The notes: a model not told the origin generated them from the letters alone. A stretch of 64,000 nt of DNA from CAVVNC01 sp963750015 (GCA_963750015.1 CAVVPU010000134.1:1-64000); one strand, 5' to 3'. Positions 25,119-34,482 are shown, numbered from the stretch's first letter. Program-made: numbers and translations.

Positions 25119-25892
25119 CTAGTAGAATCCTTTGATGAGTGAACCCATGAGGAGGTTCCAGCCATCCACGAGAACGAACAACATCAGTTTAAAGGGCAGG
25201 GAGATGAACACAGGCGGAAGCATCATCATGCCTGCCGAGAGGAGGACGCTTGCGATGACCATATCGATTACGAGGAAAGGAATATAGAGAAGGAAACCGA
25301 TTTGAAATGCCCTCTTCAGCTCGCTTATGGCAAAGGCAGGGACGATGACCCTGAAGGGTACCTGCGTCTCGTTTGCCGGTCTCGAAAGGCCCGCCATGTT
25401 CATGAAAAGCGCCAAATCCTTCTCCTTGGTGAACTTCAGCATGAAAGTGCTCAGATCTTGTGAGGACCTATCAAAGAACTCCTCATATCCGATCCGGCCG
25501 CTCATGAGGGGCGTAAGGGCATCGGTGTTTATCTTCTGGTAGGTCGGGGCCATGATAAAGAAGGTGAGAAACAATGAGAGGCCCACGATTATCTGGTTCG
25601 GTGGAAGCTGGGGCACGCCGATGGCCTGTCGCACGAAAGACAGGACGATAACGATCCTCGTAAAGGAGCTCATGAGAAGAAGAATGGCCGGCGCAAAGGC
25701 CAGTATGGTGAGAATAAGGGCTATGCTGATGAGGTTTTTGTTCCCCTGCCCCCCTATGAGGGAGCTTATGAGGTCGGGATTTCCTGACGGTGCCGATTTT
25801 GCCGCGACATTGACCGGGTGGGCTTTCGCCAGGCACGGAGAAGCAGCTCCGATCAATAAGATCACGAGAAGCGCGGCAAGTACAATCCTCAC
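25119..25892 (-). CDS. fliP: Flagellar export protein FliP
   Basis: Export-gate core with a cleavable signal (MRIVLAALLVILLIGAASPC, cut near CLA). MSSFTRIVIVLSFVRQAIG, PNQIIVGLSLFLTFFIMAP and FQIGFLLYIPFLVIDMVIAS are highly conserved. 257 residues. Overlaps fliO by 4 bases. Confidence 0.96.
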   Translation of the reverse strand: MRIVLAALLVILLIGAASPCLAKAHPVNVAAKSAPSGNPDLISSLIGGQGNKNLISIALILTILAFAPAILLLMSSFTRIVIVLSFVRQAIGVPQLPPNQIIVGLSLFLTFFIMAPTYQKINTDALTPLMSGRIGYEEFFDRSSQDLSTFMLKFTKEKDLALFMNMAGLSRPANETQVPFRVIVPAFAISELKRAFQIGFLLYIPFLVIDMVIASVLLSAGMMMLPPVFISLPFKLMLFVLVDGWNLLMGSLIKGFY

Positions 25893-26158
25893 GAGGTTTC
25901 CTCCTCCTTCTTCCAGGAAGCAAGAAGAGTCATCTCTTTTTCTCCGACCCCCACAACGATCACTCGGTCCTTCACCTCGATGACCGATACGAACTTCTTG
26001 TATCCAAGATGTATGGTTTCGCCTCTTTGCAGCCCCACGGTCTTTCCCGGCAGCTTCAACCTCAGTTTTCCGGAATAACGGTAGAGGAGCACGATGCCCG
26101 CCACGATAGCCGCGAGGACGAGAAGCATTCTTAAGCTGCTAAAATAGATGTTTTCCAT
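25889..26158 (-). CDS. fliO: Flagellar biosynthesis protein FliO
   Basis: 89 residues: one N-terminal membrane segment (SLRMLLVLAAIVAGIVLLYR) and a small cytoplasmic domain with RGETIHLGYKKFVSVIEVKD. FliO assists FliP assembly. Overlaps fliN by one base and fliP by 4; assignment rests on size, topology and position. Confidence 0.85.
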   Translation of the reverse strand: MENIYFSSLRMLLVLAAIVAGIVLLYRYSGKLRLKLPGKTVGLQRGETIHLGYKKFVSVIEVKDRVIVVGVGEKEMTLLASWKKEEETS

Positions 26159-26469
26159 TAGCCTAGCTTCTGTACCCTTTCTTTGGGGGTCACTATTTCT
26201 AACACCCTTACTCCGAGTCTCTCGTTAGCCACGACGATCTCGCCCTTTCCCACGAGCTTGTCGTTGACGTAGATGTCGGCAGATTCTCCGGCAAGCCTGT
26301 TCAGCTCAATAACCGATCCTCTTGACAAAGAAAGGAGCTCGCCGATGGCCATCCTCGTTCTTCCTATCTCCACGGATATCTCCACGGGAATGTCGAGGAG
26401 ACTTTCCATACTCATCTCGTGACCCTGTCCGGTGCTTACTTCCTGTTCGGCCGATGCGAACTCCTCCAT
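26158..26469 (-). CDS. fliN: Motor switch protein FliN
   Basis: C-ring subunit, 103 residues. The SpoA domain reads LLDIPVEISVEIGRTRMAIG, LSRGSVIELNRLAGESADI and GKGEIVVANERLGVRVLEIV. Follows fliM by 12 bases. Confidence 0.95.
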   Translation of the reverse strand: MEEFASAEQEVSTGQGHEMSMESLLDIPVEISVEIGRTRMAIGELLSLSRGSVIELNRLAGESADIYVNDKLVGKGEIVVANERLGVRVLEIVTPKERVQKLG

Positions 26470-26481
26470 CGTGTCCCCCTG

Positions 26482-27477
26482 CTAAAGTATTTGTTCTATT
26501 CTTACTGCTTTGTTTCCCTTGTATATGCCCATTTTTCCTTTAAGCTTGGGCCTGTCCATTATCATCACGTCGATCGGCTCGTCAACCGCCGTATCGGTCA
26601 GAATGAGGCTATCCTCCCTTATCTTCAAGAACTCTTGAACGGTTATCTTCTTCTTTCCGAGGACGGCCTTCATCTCCAAAGGCACTTCGCTCATGCTCGT
26701 CTGCAGCTTCTGAAACCACTTGGCCCTCATTTCCATGTCTTCTCTGGAAGGAGTGGAAACGAGGTAACCTTTGATGGTTTCCAGTATTCCGTAAGGCATG
26801 CATATCTTCATCCAACTCACTACGTCGGCGATCTCGATGGAGAACTCGAGGAGGACGACCGTTTCTTCGAGGGAGACCATGGTAATATAGTTAGGATTGA
26901 TCTCCGACCTGGAATACTTGCACCTTATCTCATATACCGGCTCCCAGGCTTTCTCCATTTCGAGGGAGACCAGATCGACGAGCTTCTTGATCACATTGAA
27001 TTCAATCTTCGTGAATTCTCTCCCTTCTATCTTGGGCACGGTAATGGTGTTGCTCCCGAAGACCGTCTCGAGAACGCAGAAAATGAGTTTTGCATCAAAA
27101 ATAACTATGAAGAATCCCTTGAGATTATCGGTGATGACGATGTTCATGTTCGTGGGAAGAGGGAGCGTCTTGATGAACTCACCGTATTCGATGTATTGGG
27201 TCGGGGTTATGTTTATGTCAACTTCCCGTTCAAGAAAAAGGGTCAATGCGGATCTGAGGGACTTCGAGAGCCTATCCGAGATGAATTCCAGGGCAGATAG
27301 CCTTTCTTTTCTGCCCTTCGTATACTTCGCGAAATCGAAGACCTGGGCAGAGACCTGCTCGACTGTTACCGACGCCGCTGCCGCCTCAGGCTCGGGTTCC
27401 TTGGCCGTCTCGACGTCACCGTCGGATATGCCTTTGAGTAGCGCATCTATTTCATCTTGAGATAGTAGCTGTTCCAC
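26482..27477 (-). CDS. fliM: Motor switch protein FliM
   Basis: C-ring switch protein that binds CheY-P. The N-terminal MEQLLSQDEIDALLKGISDG is the CheY-binding peptide; the middle CheC-like domain and C-terminal SpoA domain follow. 331 residues, normal. Between fliL (11 bases) and fliN. Confidence 0.96.
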   Translation of the reverse strand: MEQLLSQDEIDALLKGISDGDVETAKEPEPEAAAASVTVEQVSAQVFDFAKYTKGRKERLSALEFISDRLSKSLRSALTLFLEREVDINITPTQYIEYGEFIKTLPLPTNMNIVITDNLKGFFIVIFDAKLIFCVLETVFGSNTITVPKIEGREFTKIEFNVIKKLVDLVSLEMEKAWEPVYEIRCKYSRSEINPNYITMVSLEETVVLLEFSIEIADVVSWMKICMPYGILETIKGYLVSTPSREDMEMRAKWFQKLQTSMSEVPLEMKAVLGKKKITVQEFLKIREDSLILTDTAVDEPIDVMIMDRPKLKGKMGIYKGNKAVRIEQIL

Positions 27478-27488
27478 GCGCCTCGCTC

Positions 27489-28055
27489 CTACTGCATGAT
27501 TATGTCGGTAATGTAGACCGCTTGGAGATCGCCCCTCTTGAAAAAGTGATCCGCGCTGTCAAAGAGTTCCTTCTTCATCTGGTCCCGGCCGGCCACATCC
27601 ATGAAGGTCTCAGGGGCCTTCGAACCGAGCACGCCGATCATTGCATCTCTGATGGCAGGGGTCATCTTTTTCACGTCCTCAGTCGCCTTAGCGTCCCGCA
27701 CCTGAAGGGCAATCGCCATCTTGACGAACCTGGAGGGACTCCCGGAAACGTTCATGACAAAGGGATCCAAGGAGACAATAGGTCCGGCATCGGCCCTTAC
27801 GTCATCTCTTCTGTCATCTCTTCTGTCATCTCTTCTGTCGTCCTTCCTGTCGTCTCTTCTGTCATCTCTCGCTTCATCCCTGGAAGGCTTGCTCTGCGGA
27901 TGGGCAGCCGTAATATTCTTGCCGTAGAAATAGTAGCCGGCTCCTCCGGCAAGAGCGGCGGCAACGATGACGATGAGAATCATCTTGAAGGAGCCCTTCT
28001 TCTTTGGAGGTGTTTTGGAACCCGCATTGCTTTCTTGGATTTCTTCTTCGGCCAT
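27489..28055 (-). CDS. fliL: Basal-body protein FliL with Arg/Asp repeat linker
   Basis: 188 residues. A short cytoplasmic head, one membrane segment (MILIVIVAAALAGGAGYYFY), then a periplasmic stomatin-like domain (SLDPFVMNVSGSPSRFVKMA). FliL supports stator function. Between them is an unusual linker of repeated R-R-D-D units encoded by 12-base repeats. The ATG has AGGAGC upstream, and a strong sigma-54 promoter lies at 28083-28098; it is the first gene of the long fliL-to-cheW series. Confidence 0.93.
   Translation of the reverse strand: MAEEEIQESNAGSKTPPKKKGSFKMILIVIVAAALAGGAGYYFYGKNITAAHPQSKPSRDEARDDRRDDRKDDRRDDRRDDRRDDVRADAGPIVSLDPFVMNVSGSPSRFVKMAIALQVRDAKATEDVKKMTPAIRDAMIGVLGSKAPETFMDVAGRDQMKKELFDSADHFFKRGDLQAVYITDIIMQ
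27799..27862 (-). repeat. 12-bp tandem repeats in fliL
   Basis: About five to six units of a 12-base sequence (plus-strand form GTCATCTCTTCT, some with C/T changes) encode four-residue DDRR/DDRK units. The period preserves the frame, so slippage would lengthen or shorten the FliL linker. Confidence 0.9.
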
Positions 28056-28082
28056 ATTCTGCTCCTTTCAGTGGAGTGAGAA

Positions 28083-28098
28083 AGCAATATGTATGCCA
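28083..28098 (-). promoter_or_regulatory. Sigma-54 promoter of the fliL operon
   Basis: TGGCATA, 4 bases, TTGCT on the minus strand, against consensus TGGCACG-N4-TTGCW. GG and GC are 10 bases apart. Predicted +1 near 28072 leaves a 17-base leader with the AGGAGC ribosome site, a coherent layout. Confidence 0.82.
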
Positions 28099-28291
28099 GG
28101 GGGGAAAGTGACGGGAAGAACGGCTGAGAGCGGGGAAAAATGAGTTTATTGCCCTTAAAAGGGTGTGCCTGGAAGCACCCTAAAGCGCGGCCGAGGACAA
28201 CGATGCGTCAGCCGATTGACGGAAGTCGGGCGATCCGGACAGTTGGGAGAAGGGGCGGTCCTCGTAGGCTGCAGTCATGGATGAAACACGA

Positions 28292-28322
28292 GAGCGGGAG
28301 TGCGCGCCGCGCACTCCCGCTC
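28292..28322 (-). terminator. Terminator-like palindrome after flgE
   Basis: A perfect palindrome with 15-base arms around one base (usable stem about 13 bp), 14 bases beyond the flgE stop codon. It closes the fliK-flgD-flgE unit; T-richness after it is slight. The rest of the 28056-28335 gap holds the fliL promoter and nothing else I recognise. Confidence 0.65.
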
Positions 28323-28335
28323 ATGAATCGCTTTG

Positions 28336-29904
28336 TTACGTGGTCTTCATATTGATCAGGGACTGGAGGATCTCGTCGGTCGTGGTGATGACCTTGGAGT
28401 TGGCCTCATAGCCGCTCTGGGCGACTATCATTTCCGAGAACTGAGTGGCCAGGTCCACGTTCGATTCTTCAAGGGAGTTCGAATTGATCTGTCCCATGCC
28501 CCCCGATCCAGGTGCCGACGTATAGGCGACCCCCGACACGAGCGTTTCAGAGTAAAGGTTGCCGCCGTCCCTCTCCAACCCCTGGGGGTCGCTGAAGTTG
28601 GCGATGTCGAGCTGGTAGAGCTTCAGGATCTGTCCGTTATCGTACGTTCCCGAGATCACCCCGTTCTGGCTCACGCTGATGCTTTGAAGCACACCTGGCG
28701 GGTAGCCGTCCTGGCTCTGGTAGACCGTGTTCGAGGCTGAGGAATACTGTGTCGTTGCACCCTCTCCCGATGTTGATCCCATGACAAGGTCTATTGTCTG
28801 CCCTGCCTGGGCGCCTGCGAAGTTGAAGGTCGTGGCCTGGGCGTTGCCGCCGGAAGTGAGGACGCCGTTGGAATTGAACGTGAGTATGCCGGACCCTCCC
28901 GCGGTGACGGTATCGGCGCTGTTTTGGGGTATGAGGCTCCACGACCACGTGGAGGTCTGAGAGGTGGGATCGTAGGCGTCCTTATGGAAATAGGTGGTCA
29001 CCACATGGCCGGTGCCCAACGAATCATAGACGGTTATGGAAGACTGGTAGTTGGATGATGTCGAGGGTGACCCCGGGTTGAAGCCCGTCATGGTGAAATT
29101 TGTTGCAGTGCCTGTGGTGATTGTGGTGCCCAGGGTGAGGTTGAGGCCCGTGTCGACCGTATCGCCGCTGACTGAGTCTTTGCCCGTGACGTCCGCGACA
29201 TCCCCGCCCCCGACAGGCACGGTAAGGTTAAGGACTTCGCCGGTGGGGAGGGTCAGGGTCGCGGCATAGGTGCTGGCCGTCACCGTGGCCCCCACGGTAA
29301 GGGTATAGACGCCGGCCGTAGGGTAGTCGCCGGTAGCGGCACCCGCGTTGGTCACTCCGCTGTTGCTCGATGTATAGGAGCCGACCCATGCGGAGCTGGC
29401 ATCGAGGTTGACGACCATGTCGATCGACCCCGACGGCTTGGGATTGCTCGGCTGCTGGGAAATGACGATATTCCCGTCGACGCCGAAAGCGGTGCCCGTT
29501 GTCTGGTCTATGCCTTTCCCCTGAACGTAGTCGCCTGCGCTGTCGATCATGTTGCCGTTCTTATCGAGGGAAAAGCTGCCGACCCTCGTGTAGTAGGGGG
29601 TCTGGTCGGTCGCTTTCTTCACGATGAAGAACCCCTGCCCGCCTATGGCGAGGTCGGTCGAGGAGTTGGTCGTCTCGAAGGAGCCCTGAGAGAAATCGGT
29701 GGTCACCGACTCGAGGCCAGAGCCCCTGCCCACCTGGGATGTACCGCTTGCCCCGGTGATCGTCTGGTAAAGCACGTCCTCGAACTCGGCGGTCTGCGAT
29801 TTGTAGCCGACCGTATTCACGTTCGATATGTTGTTGCTTATTACGTCGAGGGCGTCCGAGTTCGACAAAAGCCCGCTTATGCCTGAGTAGAGTGAACTGA
29901 GCAT
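28336..29904 (-). CDS. flgE: Flagellar hook protein FlgE
   Basis: Hook subunit. MLSSLYSGISGLLSNSDALD and ISNNISNVNTVGYKSQTAEF at the N-terminus, LAIGGQGFFIVKK near residue 90, and the C-terminal LATQFSEMIVAQSGYEANSK are diagnostic. 522 residues, longer than Salmonella FlgE (403); the excess is a Thr/Gly-rich surface domain. Follows the broken flgD by 17 bases. Confidence 0.96.
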   Translation of the reverse strand: MLSSLYSGISGLLSNSDALDVISNNISNVNTVGYKSQTAEFEDVLYQTITGASGTSQVGRGSGLESVTTDFSQGSFETTNSSTDLAIGGQGFFIVKKATDQTPYYTRVGSFSLDKNGNMIDSAGDYVQGKGIDQTTGTAFGVDGNIVISQQPSNPKPSGSIDMVVNLDASSAWVGSYTSSNSGVTNAGAATGDYPTAGVYTLTVGATVTASTYAATLTLPTGEVLNLTVPVGGGDVADVTGKDSVSGDTVDTGLNLTLGTTITTGTATNFTMTGFNPGSPSTSSNYQSSITVYDSLGTGHVVTTYFHKDAYDPTSQTSTWSWSLIPQNSADTVTAGGSGILTFNSNGVLTSGGNAQATTFNFAGAQAGQTIDLVMGSTSGEGATTQYSSASNTVYQSQDGYPPGVLQSISVSQNGVISGTYDNGQILKLYQLDIANFSDPQGLERDGGNLYSETLVSGVAYTSAPGSGGMGQINSNSLEESNVDLATQFSEMIVAQSGYEANSKVITTTDEILQSLINMKTT

Positions 29905-29921
29905 GGTACCCTTTCGCCTCC

Positions 29922-30759
29922 TTATTTAATGATCTGCGTTACGTTGCCTGCTGAAATCGTCGAGCCGTCCGATGCCACGAGGGAAGGTCCGGACGCGCCA
30001 TTTTGGACGCCAGATATGAGCCGGTAAACATTGTAAGGACACGTCGTCGATACACCGTTCTTGGTAGCCGTGGCGCCCACAACCGTGTAGCTCCCGGTCG
30101 TGTCGCTATACACAGGCGATTGACTCGAGGTAAAGGTCTGCGTCGTCTGGTTGCCTGACGAATCTTTGAGCGTCAGGGTGAGAGAATCATAGGTCCCGGT
30201 CGGGGACAAAGCGACCTCGTCGCCTTCTGATATGGTCTGGTTGACCGTGTAAGGACAGGTCGTCGACACACCGTTCTTCGTCTGCGTGGCGCCCACGATC
30301 GTGTAGCTCCCAGTCGATATCGTTATAGACGGGAGTTTGACTCGAGCTGAAGGTCTTGGCGCTCGTGGTTCCTGAGGAATCCTTGAGGGTCAGGGTGAGA
30401 GAATCATAGCTCCCGGTCGGGGACAGGGTAACGGACTCTCCCTGCGAGACGGATGTGGTGCTCACCTGCATGTAATCCCCTATGGACGATGTCCATTGCC
30501 CGACGGCCCCTGCCTGCATGGTAGCCGTGAGATTGCCGATGTCGGTGGCCATGCCTGTGATCGCCTGGACCGAAGTGAGCTCCGACATCTCGGTCACCAT
30601 CTGGTTTGTGTCCGTGGGGTCAAGGGGGTTCTGGTTCTTGAGCTGGGTCATGAGAAGCTGCAGGAAGTTATTCTGACTGAGCGTGTTCGTGCCGGAAGTA
30701 CCTGAAGCGGAAGTGCTATTGGTCGCGGTGTTCGTCGAGCCTACTGCCTGCGTTGACAT
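29922..30759 (-). pseudogene. flgD: Hook-cap protein FlgD, frameshifted
   Basis: FlgD caps the growing hook. The N-terminal part (LSQNNFLQLLMTQLKNQNPL, DPTDTNQMVTEMSELTSVQA) is intact. After about residue 147 (QTPVYNDI) the frame shifts: the natural continuation TGSYTIVGATQTKNG lies in another frame. Comparison with a second copy of the same 72-residue domain shows 7 bases (ATCGACT, near 30318-30324) where the copy has 6, so one extra base. Repairing it gives a 278-residue protein ending at 29922. Either an inactivating mutation, a sequencing error or a frameshift that is tolerated; flagellar genes around it are intact, which favours error or recent mutation. Confidence 0.87.
30016..30450 (-). 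repeat. Tandem 72-residue domain duplication in flgD
   Basis: Two adjacent copies with a period of 217 bases (72 codons plus the extra base) encode near-identical domains: copy 1 has SPTGSYDSLTLTLKDSSG, copy 2 SPTGTYDSLTLTLKDSSG, and both end NGVSTTCPY. High DNA identity indicates a recent duplication. Confidence 0.9.
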
Positions 30760-30770
30760 ATACGCCTCCT

Positions 30771-32594
30771 CTATACGAGCATCTCGAGAACCTCGCCGAA
30801 TCCCTCGTCCTCTTTGTGGGCGAAGGCGAAGGCCCTCTGGCGCTCGGTATCTCGTCTATCTTTTCCTTCATAGGTGTTGGAGGAGTTCGGATCGATCGTG
30901 ACATTCGCGTGAATATCCTTCCCCTCCAGATTCTTTATGATCATATCCTTTTGCGACTGGAGCAGACTCGTTATCGCGTCGTGAGAGGCCCTTACCTCCA
31001 CACTCACCGTTTGCCCAAGGTCTTTCATGCCGAGGATGAGGCTCCCTTCACTCCCTATGTCCAATTTTACTGTGAGGTCGTGAGAAACCGACTTCGTGCT
31101 GAACCGGTCAAGGACCTCTTGAAAGCGTTCGACTGCCGCACTTGTCACGTGCAGATCGGACAGCTTGCTGTCCTGCCCCTCTCGGCCGGAGGCAGCGGCA
31201 TTAGGATCACTGCCCGCGAGGAGTCCGAGGTCTTCCCGCCCGGACGACTGCCCCTTCTCTCCCGTATCGCTCCGTGATCCTTCTTTATCCTGGTCCTTTA
31301 GGAGCGGAGAAAGATCGTGTATTATTGTCGTCATTCCGGAGGCATTCTTCTTATCATCCACCTGACCCGGCGCCTCCGGGTTGTCCTGCAGGCCCGTTGT
31401 CACCGTGCCATCCGGTCCGCCTTGCGCTGCCCTGGCCGAAGGTTGTCCTATCGTCAAAATGAGCCCGGTGACCCTCTGCTGTTCCTCACCCGCGGGGGTC
31501 AGGCCGATTGACGGTCCGGACGATGCGGTACGCGCGGCGGTCTCGGATGCGGCCTTCCCCTCCCGGTCTGCGCGGTCGCCGACTTGGGACGACTCTTCCT
31601 TAAGGACCGTCTCTTTTGTCTGCCCCGTGCCAAGGACCCGGTGCAAGAGATCCTTACCTACGTGAGAAGTAAAACCATCATCACTGCCGGAATTGGTATT
31701 GCTTTGCGCCCCCCGGTCTGCTGCGGCGCCGCTCAACCGCCCATCTTCTCCGATTTGCGAGGAATCGACCATTTGCAGGTATTCGGCCCCATAGGAAGGA
31801 TTGGCAGAGGCTGCCCCCGCGCCGGCCCCGGTCGAGGCTCCCCGGTTTCCCGAAGAGGCACCCTCTCCGGTTCCGTCGGTGATCGCCTTCCCGTGAGTCG
31901 AAAAGGATAGACCTGTCCCTTCTCCCGTGGAGGTTTCGACCTGATTCTGGTCCTGGAGTGCAGCTTGAAGGCTGTGAAAGACAAGAAGGGCCAGCATCTC
32001 CAGGGTTCCTGTTCCAGAGGAATCGTCGGCCGCCTCCTTGTGGGAAGTTCCTTCTGAAGACGAGCCGCTGCCGCCGGAGGAAGCTGCCTTCCCGGAAGCG
32101 GCGTTCCCGGCGTCTCCTCCTGCATCGTTCAAGGCGTCGCTTGCCTGCGCCGGCGCGAAACCTTTTGTGCCTTCCTCCCTGTTCACGAGGGACGCAAAAA
32201 GCCGGAGCAAAAGGTCTTTTACTTGCTGCTCTGAGGTCGTATCCCTTTCCCCGTTGACGCCATTTTTATTTCCGAGACCATTTCCGGACAGATTTTCAGC
32301 CTCTGTGGCGCCTCCCTTTTCACCAGCCATCGCTTCTACTGTCCGCAAAATAGCGCTCAGATCCGATACGTCAAGGGCAGGAAAAAGAGTGCCTGCAATT
32401 CCGGCAGGCCCATCCACCCCGCTCTGTTGCCCCCCGCTGTCTTCGGCTTCACTGGCGTTGCTCTTTGAGACGAGATGCAGCACCGCGAGGAAGGAGGCTC
32501 CCCCCCCGGCGGCTGAAGCCGACGCCTTTCCTGAACCGGAAGCAGCTAAATCGACATTCGAAATCTGGATTAGGTTAGTCAACATGCTCTGCAT
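30771..32594 (-). CDS. fliK: Hook-length control protein FliK
   Basis: Molecular ruler exported during hook growth. 607 residues: a long, low-complexity Ser/Gly/Ala-rich N-terminal region and, at about 500-575, a C-terminal domain (LTVKLDIGSEGSLILGMKDL, VSVEVRASHDAITSLLQSQK) of the hook-length control family. Start at 32594 or Met 4; neither has a ribosome site. Directly precedes flgD by 11 bases. Sequence is variable in this family, so context contributes. Confidence 0.88.
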   Translation of the reverse strand: MQSMLTNLIQISNVDLAASGSGKASASAAGGGASFLAVLHLVSKSNASEAEDSGGQQSGVDGPAGIAGTLFPALDVSDLSAILRTVEAMAGEKGGATEAENLSGNGLGNKNGVNGERDTTSEQQVKDLLLRLFASLVNREEGTKGFAPAQASDALNDAGGDAGNAASGKAASSGGSGSSSEGTSHKEAADDSSGTGTLEMLALLVFHSLQAALQDQNQVETSTGEGTGLSFSTHGKAITDGTGEGASSGNRGASTGAGAGAASANPSYGAEYLQMVDSSQIGEDGRLSGAAADRGAQSNTNSGSDDGFTSHVGKDLLHRVLGTGQTKETVLKEESSQVGDRADREGKAASETAARTASSGPSIGLTPAGEEQQRVTGLILTIGQPSARAAQGGPDGTVTTGLQDNPEAPGQVDDKKNASGMTTIIHDLSPLLKDQDKEGSRSDTGEKGQSSGREDLGLLAGSDPNAAASGREGQDSKLSDLHVTSAAVERFQEVLDRFSTKSVSHDLTVKLDIGSEGSLILGMKDLGQTVSVEVRASHDAITSLLQSQKDMIIKNLEGKDIHANVTIDPNSSNTYEGKDRRDTERQRAFAFAHKEDEGFGEVLEMLV

Positions 32595-32606
32595 GCAGCA
32601 GCTAAT

Positions 32607-32622
32607 AACAAGAAGCGTGCCA
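32607..32622 (-). promoter_or_regulatory. Candidate sigma-54 promoter before fliK
   Basis: TGGCACG, 4 bases, TTGTT on the minus strand: the -24 half is perfect, the -12 half has T instead of the near-invariant C. Predicted +1 is about 2 bases before the fliK ATG. Confidence 0.4.
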
Positions 32623-32685
32623 CAAGCAAAAACTGCCTAATAACGCCATAAAATAGAAATTTTGGTGGTTAGGGAGGGGGTGAAG

Positions 32686-32721
32686 GGGGAAAATAATTCC
32701 CTGCGGGGAACAATTTTCCCC
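32686..32721 (-). terminator. Stem-loop between fliJ and fliK
   Basis: Arms GGGGAAAATAATTCCC and GGGAACAATTTTCCCC form a 14-of-16 bp stem. In the plus direction it is followed by TCTTTTTT; on the minus strand (after fliJ) there is no T-tract. Likely ends the flgB-fliJ operon. Confidence 0.55.
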
Positions 32722-32732
32722 GGTCTTTTTTG

Positions 32733-33155
32733 TTACCTTTCCTGTGGACGCAGAGCGAGTTCGTCGAGCAACTTCTGTTCCTTTCTGTTTCGGACTTTTT
32801 CCATTGCCTTGCGAGCCCGGAATCGCAATTTCTCAAAAACCTTCAGCTCCATCTCGAGAGAAAGCAGGACTTTCCGCAGAAGGGCCGCCTTCCGTTCCCA
32901 CTCTTCTTTCTCCTTGTGAAGCCGGTCTTTCTTCCAATCCAGATAGGCAAGGTGATCGGTCAGCATGGACAATTCTTTTCCCGTGAGGAGGCGGTTTGCC
33001 ATTTCACCATAGACGCCGGCCGACTCCGCATCCACCCGGCCTATCTCTTCCACCACTGCCGCCTGCGACGCGAGAACCAACTCCAGGTCTCTCTCTTTTT
33101 GCTCCAGCAGTTTTTCCTTGATCTCGATGAGTCTATTGAAGCGAAAATCAGACAT
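32733..33155 (-). CDS. fliJ: Flagellar export protein FliJ
   Basis: 140 residues, almost wholly coiled-coil (RFNRLIEIKEKLLEQKERDL, then LDWKKDRLHKEKEEWERKAA). FliJ works with the FliI ATPase to energise export and recycle chaperones. Overlaps fliI by 8 bases. Weak sequence conservation; size and position support it. Confidence 0.87.
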   Translation of the reverse strand: MSDFRFNRLIEIKEKLLEQKERDLELVLASQAAVVEEIGRVDAESAGVYGEMANRLLTGKELSMLTDHLAYLDWKKDRLHKEKEEWERKAALLRKVLLSLEMELKVFEKLRFRARKAMEKVRNRKEQKLLDELALRPQER

Positions 33156-34482
33156 AGAAGAGAATCTTCATGGCGTCCATGGCTTCTTCCAGAGTCGACC
33201 TGTCGTCGCTCTTCTGTCTGAGAAAAAGCTTGATCTTGTCTACCATGGAGACGGCATAATCTATCTTCTTGTTGCTGCCCGACACGTAGGCTCCGATATT
33301 GATCAGGTCCTCTGCCCTTTCGTATTCGGAAAGGACCTCGATTATCTTGCTCGAATACTCGATTTGCTCTGTTGAAACGATGTCCTTCATGATCCTGCTT
33401 ATGCTCTTGAGAATATCCACTGCCGGATAGTGGTTTTCGTTCGCGAGCTTCCGTGACAGGACGATGTGTCCGTCGAGAATAGACCTCGTCGCGTCTGCGA
33501 TCGGGTCGTCCAGGTCATCCCCTTCGACGAGGACTGTATAGATGGCAGTCATGGTGCCGTCGCCCTCACCGTTTCCTGTTCTTTCAAGCAACTTGGCAAG
33601 GGAGAAGAATACGCTCGGCGTGTAGCCCTTCGTGGTAGGCGGTTCGCCTATGGAAAGGCCAATCTCCCTCTGGGCCATGGAAAACCTTGTCAACGAGTCC
33701 ATCAGTAACAGCACATCGTTGCCCCGATCCCTGAAATATTCTGCTATCGCTATCGTAAGAAAGGCAGCCCGAACGCGGATAAGAGGAGGCTGATCGGAGG
33801 TGGCCACGACGACGATCGAGTGGTTGATGCCTTCCCGAAGGTCCTTTTCTATGAACTCCCTGACCTCCCTTCCCCTCTCGCCGATAAGGCCTACTACATT
33901 CACCTTTGCTTCGGTGTGCCTGGCTATCATGCCGAGAAGGACGCTCTTCCCTACGCCCGACCCTGCAAAGATACCCATCCTTTGCCCTTTCCCGCACGTG
34001 AGAAGACTGTTTATGCTCCGAACCCCCAGGTCGAGAGGCTCCTGGATACGCCGCTTCTTCATGGGGTTAATCGTATCCCTGTAAATGGGTATCGTTTCCT
34101 TACAGTCGAAGAAAGGCCCCTTGTCGTCCATGGGCGCGCCCAGACCGTCTATGACGCGTCCGAGAAGCGCATCACCGACGGGCATGCAAGCCGTGCGCCT
34201 TTTCGAGAGAATCCGTGAGCCTATCCCTATGCCTCTCAAGTCTCCGAGGGGCATGAGCAGAGTGCGCCCATTGCGGAAACCGACAACTTCACCCGGAATA
34301 GGAGAAGGATCGCTGAGCGGGTATATGAGGGCGGCATCGCCTACGGAGGCGGGAGGTCCTTTCCCTTCGATCACGTAGCCCACGACCTGGTTCACCCTTC
34401 CATATGTTCTGTATGGATAGATTCCCTTGAGATATTCCCTGGTGCCTTGGACCCTTTCCTCAAGTTCCATGGTACCCGGCAA
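33148..34482 (-). CDS. fliI: Flagellar export ATPase FliI
   Basis: F1-beta-like ATPase of the export apparatus. Walker A is FAGSGVGKSVLL, with VVGLIGERGREVREF and the Walker B strand DVLLLMDSLTRF. 444 residues, normal. Start at 34482 or Met 5 at 34470; either overlaps fliH. Confidence 0.96.
   Translation of the reverse strand: MPGTMELEERVQGTREYLKGIYPYRTYGRVNQVVGYVIEGKGPPASVGDAALIYPLSDPSPIPGEVVGFRNGRTLLMPLGDLRGIGIGSRILSKRRTACMPVGDALLGRVIDGLGAPMDDKGPFFDCKETIPIYRDTINPMKKRRIQEPLDLGVRSINSLLTCGKGQRMGIFAGSGVGKSVLLGMIARHTEAKVNVVGLIGERGREVREFIEKDLREGINHSIVVVATSDQPPLIRVRAAFLTIAIAEYFRDRGNDVLLLMDSLTRFSMAQREIGLSIGEPPTTKGYTPSVFFSLAKLLERTGNGEGDGTMTAIYTVLVEGDDLDDPIADATRSILDGHIVLSRKLANENHYPAVDILKSISRIMKDIVSTEQIEYSSKIIEVLSEYERAEDLINIGAYVSGSNKKIDYAVSMVDKIKLFLRQKSDDRSTLEEAMDAMKILFYV

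Noticed and set aside
27799..27862. CRISPR-like repeat
   Set aside because: Units are contiguous 12-mers in a coding frame with no spacers.
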